Positions 1-3,736 of a stretch of DNA of 22,054 bases are shown here, piece by piece. The notes under the pieces are model-generated. The model did no database searches. It worked only from the letters and a program-made list of their open reading frames with translations, and had not been told where the DNA came from. Position 1 is the first letter of the stretch. Every line of letters begins with the position of its first letter. Both the position numbers and the translations under genes were made by a program. The DNA is from Candidatus Moranbacteria bacterium CG_4_8_14_3_um_filter_34_16 (GTDB taxonomy: Bacteria > Patescibacteriota > Minisyncoccia > Moranbacterales > UBA2206): assembly GCA_002782345.1 (NCBI GenBank), contig PFHO01000065.1:1-22054 (forward strand), in the 5' to 3' direction.

Positions 1-19
1 ACCATTGAGCTACCGCGGA
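1..19 (-). tRNA. Partial tRNA, 5' end only, probably tRNA-Asn
   Basis: The reverse complement of the first 19 bases reads TCCGCGG (acceptor arm), TA, then GCTCAATGGT (start of the D arm), which is the standard 5' end of a bacterial tRNA. The TCCGCGG/TAGCTC start resembles bacterial tRNA-Asn genes. The anticodon is outside the window, so the identity is inferred. Confidence 0.72.
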
Positions 20-409
20 ATATTTGATTATTAGAAATAATAAAACCAAAATAACACTTTGAAATCTAAAAATTCAAAAATCTAAAATAATATTTTTTAA
101 AAATCTTGCTTTAAATTTTCATCAAAATAAAAAATTCCAAAAAATCTGATTTCCGATGATTTTAAAAAACAAATTGATTATAGCAAACTTTTTTAAAAAG
201 GCAACCTTTCACATAAATTTTTTATGTTTGAAACTATATTTTCAAAACAAGCTTGAAAAATGATTTTTTTATTTTTTTTAATTAAAAATTAACAGTTTTT
301 TGAAAAAAAATAATAAACGGTAAAATTTATAAAACTTGCCCAATTTTTCCAAAATCAAAAAAGTTATCTTAAATTTTAAAAACCTTATTTTTCTTAAAAT
401 ATTTATAAT
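20..409. other. AT-rich spacer, no gene seen
   Basis: This stretch is extremely AT-rich and broken by stops in all frames, with many poly-A and poly-T runs. It must carry the promoter of the leftward tRNA, but no convincing -35/-10 pair stands out. I see no hairpin or ORF here that I would defend. Confidence 0.6.
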
Positions 410-444
410 AAAGAAAAAGCGAGTGATTCCGATGAATCACTCGC
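410..444 (-). terminator. Rho-independent terminator of minus-strand unit A
   Basis: An 11-bp perfect stem (GCGAGTGATTC at 419-429 against 434-444, 4-nt loop) is followed on the minus strand by TTTTTCTTT. It is one of the cleanest terminators in the window. It defines the 3' end of leftward transcription from the promoter at 930-957. Confidence 0.8.
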
Positions 445-526
445 TAAAAATACTGCTTTGAAAAGAGAAAAAAGGAAAAAAATTAAAAAAACCAACCCTC
501 CTTTTTTTCTCCTTTCTCGTCAAAGA

Positions 527-766
527 TTATTCCGCACTGAGGGCAAAAAAACAACCCTCTACGAAAGGGAATATTTCTTTGACTCCTTCACAGCAGTGAT
601 GCTGATTTTCTTTCTCCTCCAGCATCACGCTTTTTTTGCTTTTTCTTCTCATAACAAAAAGCAACTCAATGCTTCTGCTATGAGGAAGAAAACTCCCGAA
701 AATTTTTCTTTTCGCCACTCTCTGGCGAAGAGAAAAAATTTTTCCCCCATTGTCTTCTTTCTTCAT
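527..766 (-). CDS. 79-aa hypothetical protein, possible -1 frameshift to a CxxC tail
   Basis: I do not recognise a family. The ATG at 766 sits 5 nt behind a strong Shine-Dalgarno (AGAGGAGG), rare in this genome, and directly behind a hairpin shared with the gene at 1061-1216. The product is basic and ends in HHCCEGVKEIFPFVEG followed by a hydrophobic tail. Near the 3' end the codons TGT TTT TTT GCC form a T_TTT_TTT heptamer in the right register for -1 slippage (545-551). The -1 frame continues with FFCPQCGIIFDEKGEK, a CxxC zinc-ribbon half, and stops at 437 inside the terminator. The combined CC...CxxC layout matches the neighbour at 1061-1216. The coding region also contains hairpins (596-628, 650-682, 703-738). 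It may be a real zinc-binding microprotein, a broken gene, or an RNA gene with chance ORFs. Confidence 0.45.
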   Translation of the reverse strand: MKKEDNGGKIFSLRQRVAKRKIFGSFLPHSRSIELLFVMRRKSKKSVMLEEKENQHHCCEGVKEIFPFVEGCFFALSAE

Positions 767-799
767 TTTTTCCTCCTCTGGCGTGGAAAATTCCGCGCC
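767..799 (-). repeat. Hairpin plus Shine-Dalgarno module, copy 1
   Basis: Read on the minus strand, a hairpin GGCGCGGAA/TTCCACGCC is followed at once by AGAGGAGGA and the start codon of the 79-aa ORF. The same layout with the same bases at most positions precedes the 51-aa ORF (1217-1249). Two near-identical initiation modules 450 bp apart suggest duplication of a small gene or a shared translational control element. Confidence 0.6.
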
Positions 800-811
800 C
801 GTCTTAAAGAA

Positions 812-923
812 CAAAAAAACCGCCCCATTGGCGGTTTTCTAAAACTCTTTTTTTTAAAGAAATTCAAAAACAACCGCCATTGCTTCGGATTGACAACAAC
901 AAGTTGTTTTTTAAATTTCTCAT
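812..923 (-). promoter_or_regulatory. Attenuator-like leader or about 110-nt small RNA
   Basis: The promoter at 930-957 should start RNA near 923. The RNA ends in a textbook terminator: AAAACCGCC, loop AATGG, GGCGGTTTTTTT (838 down to 812). An upstream segment GGCGGTTG (878-871) can pair with the same CCGCC, which would destroy the terminator, the usual logic of an attenuator. An outer stem joins GAAATT...CAAC with GTTG...AATTTC around 862-918. A 19-codon ORF starts at 923, almost at the predicted RNA start. The 79-aa gene follows 46 nt after the terminator. The segment could instead be a free-standing small RNA. Confidence 0.5.
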
Positions 924-929
924 AAAAAT

Positions 930-957
930 ATTCTAACAGATCAAAAAAATTCGTCAA
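930..957 (-). promoter_or_regulatory. Sigma70-type promoter of unit A
   Basis: On the minus strand TTGACG (957-952) is followed after 16 nt by TAGAAT (935-930). It lies between a bidirectional terminator (973-996) and the attenuator-like leader, where a promoter is expected. Confidence 0.65.
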
Positions 958-972
958 TAGTAGTGTAAGCAA

Positions 973-1005
973 GAAAAAATAAGCGGACTGTCCGCTAGTT
1001 TTTTT
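973..1005. terminator. Bidirectional terminator ending unit B
   Basis: The stem AGCGG/CCGCT (982-996, 5-nt loop, AGCGGACTGTCCGCT) is flanked by TATTTTTTCTT on the minus side and AGTTTTTTT on the plus side. It can stop leftward transcripts from the 51-aa gene and insulates the next promoter at 930-957. Confidence 0.6.
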
Positions 1006-1026
1006 ATATATATTTTATTTTTTTTA

Positions 1027-1062
1027 GGGGGACGCGAAAAATTTTCGCGTCTCCTCTTTTTT
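1027..1062. terminator. Strong hairpin just beyond the 51-aa gene
   Basis: The arms GGGGACGCGAAAA and TTTTCGCGTCTCC form about 13 bp. On the plus strand the hairpin is fully paired with one G.U and is followed by TTTTTT, so it looks like a plus-strand terminator, although no plus-strand gene precedes it. On the minus strand it closes the 51-aa ORF but has no U-tract. Its core resembles the hairpins at 780-799 and 1230-1249. Confidence 0.5.
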
Positions 1063-1216
1063 ACTTCATCCTCCTTTCTTGTTCCTCCGCCTCTTTGTAG
1101 ACGGAAGAGCAATTCTTGCAAAGATTCTCTGCCAGCCCTTGGGGATTCTCCCCAAGGACTGTCTCTCTGTGACAACAATCACAGAGAGCTTTTTCTTTTT
1201 TTTTCTTCTCTTCCAC
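1061..1216 (-). CDS. 51-aa CxCC/CxxC microprotein (zinc-ribbon-like)
   Basis: I do not recognise a family. I chose the GTG at 1216 because AGAGGAGGAG lies just upstream, and because the in-frame ATG at 1294 would place a terminator inside the coding region. The product is a Lys/Glu-rich start, then ALCDCCHRE, about 17 residues, LCKNCSSVY, and a charged helix ending ERRMK. Cys pairs at about residues 12-15 and 33-36 could bind one zinc ion. Two perfect hairpins lie inside the gene: 1137-1157 (9 bp, loop of 3) and 1163-1188 (10 bp, loop of 6), the latter coding for the first Cys cluster. The CC...CxxC pattern and the shared hairpin/SD module link it to the 79-aa gene at 527-766. Zinc binding is inferred from spacing only. 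Confidence 0.55.
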   Translation of the reverse strand: MEEKKKKEKALCDCCHRETVLGENPQGLAENLCKNCSSVYKEAEEQERRMK

Positions 1217-1249
1217 TTTCTCCTCCTCTGGCGCGAAATTTTTCGCACC
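1217..1249 (-). repeat. Hairpin plus Shine-Dalgarno module, copy 2
   Basis: On the minus strand the arms GGTGCGAAA and TTTCGCGCC (1249-1230) form a hairpin with one U.G wobble. AGAGGAGGAG and the GTG of the 51-aa gene follow directly. It corresponds base for base to copy 1 at 767-799 over most of its length. Confidence 0.6.
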
Positions 1250-1265
1250 TTTAAAATTTAAAAAT

Positions 1266-1288
1266 AAAAAAACCGACAGGGTTGTCGG
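1266..1288 (-). terminator. Terminator upstream of the 51-aa gene
   Basis: On the minus strand CCGACA, loop ACCC, TGTCGG is followed by seven T. It lies only about 16 nt before the hairpin/SD module of the 51-aa gene, so it may be a conditional (attenuator) terminator, as proposed for the 79-aa gene, or the end of a small RNA made from about 1360. No strong minus-strand promoter is visible upstream. Confidence 0.6.
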
Positions 1289-1558
1289 GTTCATTTTGCT
1301 TTTTTTAAAAAAAACAAAATCAACTCGACGCTTGTCGGATAATAATGCCAATGATAAAATTAAATAGTTTTTTCAAAGTCTTTTTTAAATATTTTTTTAA
1401 CTTTTAGGACTAATCCGGTTAATCTGAAATTTCAAAAATGTATCTTTCAATTTGGTTATTTTTTGCCTGTCTATTGGAAACTTTAAACAGATAAAAAAAT
1501 TTCTTCAAAACGTGTCTGTTCTTGAATATATATAAAAATAAACTTGTTTTTAAAGTGT
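1289..1558. other. AT-rich spacer between units B and C
   Basis: No coding region. A second copy of the hexamer TGTCGG occurs at 1334-1339 (CTTGTCGG), next to the terminator arm TGTCGG at 1283-1288. A plus-strand promoter-like pair TTGTCG (1332-1337), 17 nt, TAAAAT (1355-1360) is present but leads to no recognisable gene. Beyond this I see only weak AT-rich repeats. Confidence 0.4.
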
Positions 1559-1600
1559 GGGGGCATCGCGATTTTTTGCAACACCCCCAAAAGGTATCGG

Positions 1601-1858
1601 CTAGGTTCTATAGCCGAATACCTTCCTCAAAAAAGTAGCTTCGGCTGCGGCTTCGGCCGCGACCATTCTTGCCTCTTCCGCGGCCGAAGCCGCGGCCTTT
1701 TCCGCCTCGGCCGCGGCCTTCTTGGCGGCTTTCACCGCCAAAAATGCCTCTCCTGGACTATCCGAAGATAGTCCAGGGATGGAAACCAACTCCCTAAGGA
1801 AGCACAGGAATTCCTGTGCCTCCTCAGGAGTTTCCGGTGCAAAAACTCCAACGTCCAT
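1601..1858 (-). CDS. 85-aa Ala/Glu/Lys-rich hypothetical protein
   Basis: The ATG at 1858 has a good Shine-Dalgarno (AGGGGG, 5 nt spacing). The first half (MDVGVFAPETPEEAQEFLCF then a helical-looking stretch) is mixed in composition. Residues about 40-75 are an Ala-rich, heptad-like run (KAAKKAAAEAEKAAA, then more of the same), a likely single helix or coiled coil. No family is recognised. The codons are GC-rich and unlike the rest of the window. The reading frame lies in a chain of hairpins, and the stop codon sits in the stem-loop at 1591-1624. The Ala-run could be a by-product of GC-rich stems, so translation is uncertain. The N-terminal FAPE/TPEE wording recalls the region before the other two small ORFs, but the likeness is weak. 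Confidence 0.4.
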   Translation of the reverse strand: MDVGVFAPETPEEAQEFLCFLRELVSIPGLSSDSPGEAFLAVKAAKKAAAEAEKAAASAAEEARMVAAEAAAEATFLRKVFGYRT

Positions 1859-1904
1859 TTTTTCCCCCTTCGGCCCAGTCGGTTCCCGCTGGACCTCTTT
1901 GTGA

Positions 1905-1985
1905 TTGTCCCCATGAGATATTCACGGGGGCTTTGGCTTGCTTCACTGGCTAGGTTTTGGTTCCTCTTTGTAAGAGGATCCGGCT
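1905..1985 (-). mobile_element. Possible IS200/IS605 (TnpB) right-end/omegaRNA-like remnant
   Basis: Minus-strand text runs GAACCAAAACCTAGCCAG, TGAAGCAAGCCAAAG, then CCCCCGTGA, loop ATATC, TCATGGGG, and ends ACAATCAC. This series (a GAAGCAAGCC-like stretch, a C-rich/G-rich terminal hairpin, then a TCAC-like end) resembles the 3' ends of IS605-group tnpB elements, which form the omegaRNA scaffold. That likeness is from memory of the family and was not searched. No tnpA or tnpB lies in the window, so it would be a remnant or domesticated element. Confidence 0.3.
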
Positions 1986-2168
1986 TCTGTGTGAGATATT
2001 TAATCCCACTTGCCGGTTAACCGTCGCCAGATCTGCGCACCGAAGAAAAAATAATTTTTGTTTTTTCTTCGGCGCGCAGATTAATTTTTTTTGGAAAAAC
2101 GATTAGGATATCAAAGAACTATTTTTCAACGATTTCATTTTTAAATCTCTTTTAAAAAAATTTACAAT

Positions 2169-2236
2169 AAAAAACCCGATTTTGCCGGGAATTTTGTTTT
2201 TTTCTATGTTTATTTTTTATTTAATTCCCAGCAAAA
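2169..2236 (-). terminator. Terminator with competing long stem in the unit C leader
   Basis: On the minus strand CCCG, 7-nt loop, CGGG is followed by TTTTTT (2189-2169). The upstream strand TTTTGCTGGGAATT (2236-2223) can pair over 14 bp with AATTCCCGGCAAAA (2193-2180), with one U.G wobble, and this overlaps the 5' arm of the terminator. The two folds exclude each other, like an antiterminator and terminator. RNA from the promoter at 2311-2339 would either stop here (about 135 nt) or read on into the structured block. A 26-codon ORF (2301-2221) fits between promoter and terminator, but I cannot show that it is translated. Confidence 0.5.
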
Positions 2237-2310
2237 ATTTTCCGTCTAAAGACGACTGTCAAAAAAATAATGCTAAAATAATTTTGCGTGGAATTTTTCA
2301 TAACATTGCC

Positions 2311-2339
2311 AATGTAGCAGATATTTAAAAATGTGTCAA
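2311..2339 (-). promoter_or_regulatory. Strong promoter for leftward unit C
   Basis: On the minus strand TTGACA (2339-2334), 17 nt, TACATT (2316-2311), with TGC before the -10 giving an extended -10. The -10 decamer TGCTACATTG is repeated exactly in the divergent promoter at 2403-2431, which makes a 10-bp inverted repeat. Confidence 0.7.
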
Positions 2340-2402
2340 ATATTCCTTTTATTGAAAAAATTTATAATTTATGAAAAATTAAAAATATCGCAATTACCTC
2401 TA

Positions 2403-2431
2403 TTGACAGACATTCTTTTCGTTGCTACATT
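2403..2431 (+). promoter_or_regulatory. Strong promoter for the DHH-family gene
   Basis: Consensus TTGACA (2403-2408), 17 nt, TACATT (2426-2431) with an extended TGC. RNA should start near 2438, about 57 nt before the ATG at 2495. It has the same -35, spacing and -10 decamer as the divergent promoter at 2311-2339, so the two may share regulation. Confidence 0.75.
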
Positions 2432-2494
2432 GAAAAACTATTCAGCTCGCTGTCATTATCATTTTTTCTTAATTTAATTTTAATCTTTATCCCC

Positions 2495-3631
2495 ATGGCA
2501 TTGGAACCTCAAGCACAATTGCGAAAATTCTTGGAAAAATCTCAAAAGATTCTTATTCTCATCCCGGAAAATCCGGAAACTGATGCTATCGGTTCTTCTT
2601 GGGCGCTTTATTATTTTTTGAAAAAAATTAATCTTCAACCCGCCATCGCTTTTTCAGGAAAAATTCCGGAAAAATTCGGTTTTCTTCCTGTTCCTGAAAA
2701 ATTTTTTTCTGAGATTTCCGGCGCGCGCGATTTTGTGCTTTCTTTTGATACAACCCGCAATAAAATCATTCGCGTTAGGCAAAAAGAAGAAGATGGCCGT
2801 TATAATATTTTTGTCACTCCGAAAAAAGGCTCTATTGATCCACGCGATTTCTCTTTTATTTTAGCTAAATTCAATTATGATTTAGTCGTCACTATTGATT
2901 GCTCCGATTTGGAAAAATTAGGTTCTATTTATATTAAAAACACTGATTTGTTTTTTGAAGTTCCTGTCGCCAATATTGATTATCACAGTGAAAATGACAA
3001 CTTTGGACAAATAAATTTGGTGGATATTACCGCTTCTTCATCCGCAGAAATTCTTTTTGAACTTTTTCAAAATATCAATCTGGAAATGATTGATCAAAAT
3101 ATCTCCACTTGTCTTTTTACCGGTCTTATTGGTGCTACTGAAAGTTTTCAGAAAAAAAATACCACCCCCAAAGCACTTTCCTTTGCGGCTCAACTTATGG
3201 AAAAAAAGGCCAATCAATCAGAAATTGTTCGTTGGTTATATAAAACTCAACCTTTGCGAATTTTAAAACTTTGGGGACGCGCTATGGCAAAAATAAACTG
3301 GGAAGAAGAAATCCAACTGGTTTGGTCGGCTATTTCGGTAGAAGACTTGGTCCAAAGCAGAGGAACCATCAGCGATTTGCCAATTGTTTTGGAAAAAATT
3401 CAAGAGAGCTATTCCGAAGGAAAATTTTTTATGACAATCTATAATGATACTCCTCAATCATCTGTTGCACTTATAAAAACCAAATCTTCCAAACTCGCTC
3501 AAAAAATATACCCCTTCCTAAATGGAAACTTTCAAAATGGAATACTTGAAATCAAAATTGAAGAAGAAAAAAATCTGGAAAAAACAGGAATTGCGTTAGC
3601 AAAAAAAATTCAAAAAATTTTATCCCAATAA
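2495..3631 (+). CDS. DHH-family phosphoesterase-like protein, degenerate motifs
   Basis: This 378-aa protein has the layout of the NrnA/RecJ-like DHH phosphoesterases, which use Mn2+ to cut short oligonucleotides or cyclic dinucleotides. The N-terminal domain has PENPETDAIGSSWAL (about 24-38) where active enzymes have H-x-x-P-D-x-D-A-x-G-S; the His is missing and the first Asp is Glu. VVTIDCSD fits motif II. The motif that gives the family its name reads DYH, in NIDYHSENDNFG. A C-terminal DHHA1-like half includes VWSAISVEDLVQ. Binding of a ligand is plausible, but catalysis by the usual route is doubtful. It is a single-gene unit with its own promoter (2403-2431) and terminator (3654-3685). 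There is no Shine-Dalgarno; I chose the first ATG of the open frame. Confidence 0.75.
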   Translation: MALEPQAQLRKFLEKSQKILILIPENPETDAIGSSWALYYFLKKINLQPAIAFSGKIPEKFGFLPVPEKFFSEISGARDFVLSFDTTRNKIIRVRQKEEDGRYNIFVTPKKGSIDPRDFSFILAKFNYDLVVTIDCSDLEKLGSIYIKNTDLFFEVPVANIDYHSENDNFGQINLVDITASSSAEILFELFQNINLEMIDQNISTCLFTGLIGATESFQKKNTTPKALSFAAQLMEKKANQSEIVRWLYKTQPLRILKLWGRAMAKINWEEEIQLVWSAISVEDLVQSRGTISDLPIVLEKIQESYSEGKFFMTIYNDTPQSSVALIKTKSSKLAQKIYPFLNGNFQNGILEIKIEEEKNLEKTGIALAKKIQKILSQ

Positions 3632-3653
3632 ATTTGTCCTTATTATTTTTTCT

Positions 3654-3685
3654 AAAAAAACAATTTGCGCACCAAATTGTTTTTT
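3654..3685. terminator. Bidirectional terminator after the DHH gene
   Basis: A7-CAATTTG, loop CGCAC, CAAATTG-T6: the A/T runs pair and also serve as U-tracts in both directions. It separates the DHH gene from the pilus ATPase gene. Confidence 0.75.
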
Positions 3686-3693
3686 ATTTTGTT

Positions 3694-3721
3694 TTGTGAT
3701 AAAATTATCTTACGATATATT
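3694..3721 (+). promoter_or_regulatory. Promoter candidate for the tandem PilB gene
   Basis: TTGTGA (3694-3699), 16 nt, TATATT (3716-3721). The predicted RNA start near 3729 is only about 8 nt before the ATG at 3737, and there is no Shine-Dalgarno, so the message may be nearly leaderless. Confidence 0.5.
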
Positions 3722-3736
3722 TAATTTTCAAAAAAA

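Larger units (their letters stand above)
1559..2081 (-). ncRNA. GC-rich, hairpin-dense minus-strand RNA of about 520 nt
   Basis: The block is strikingly GC-rich inside a very AT-rich genome. Read on the minus strand it folds into consecutive hairpins: 2081-2031 (21-bp stem, 9-nt loop), 2016-1980, 1981-1959, 1929-1909, 1895-1872, 1833-1788 (about 20 bp, loop AATT), 1777-1752 (11 bp, UUCG loop), 1744-1719 (11 bp, GAAA loop), 1695-1678 (7 bp, UUCG loop), 1624-1591 (13 bp with a bulge) and 1588-1559. At least seven of these stems have positions that pair as G.U in minus-strand RNA but would be A.C mismatches in plus-strand RNA. This shows which strand folds and suggests that pairing is maintained. 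It does not show the conserved motifs of RNase P, tmRNA or SRP RNA. An 85-aa ORF overlaps part of it, so it could be a structured mRNA. Confidence 0.55.

Noticed and set aside
780..799. Use of this hairpin as further evidence for minus-strand folding
   Set aside because: Its imperfect pair is G.U on the plus strand and C.A on the minus strand, as at 703-738 and 1027-1054, so it argues against the rule that holds in the 1559-2081 block.
458..925. Plus-strand 155-codon open frame in the hairpin-rich region
   Set aside because: Composition is Phe/Lys/Leu-rich from A/T runs, there is no ribosome binding site, and promoters and terminators in the region fit minus-strand transcription.
763..972. 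Minus-strand 69-codon frame over the promoter at 930-957
   Set aside because: Its ATG lies upstream of the predicted RNA start, and the frame crosses the strong terminator at 812-838.
413..1288. Repeated hairpins as a CRISPR array
   Set aside because: The repeats are not of constant length or spacing and there are no cas genes.
1559..1588. Minus-strand GGGGGTGTTGC could be the 5' end of tmRNA
   Set aside because: No tag reading frame with a tRNA-like 3' end (TTCGA...CCA) follows, and the segment is better explained as a hairpin.
1980..2016. Minus-strand text CACAGAAGCCGG recalls the CR-V region of RNase P RNA
   Set aside because: The partner region GAGGAAAGUCC is absent at the expected distance and the rest does not fit an RNase P fold.
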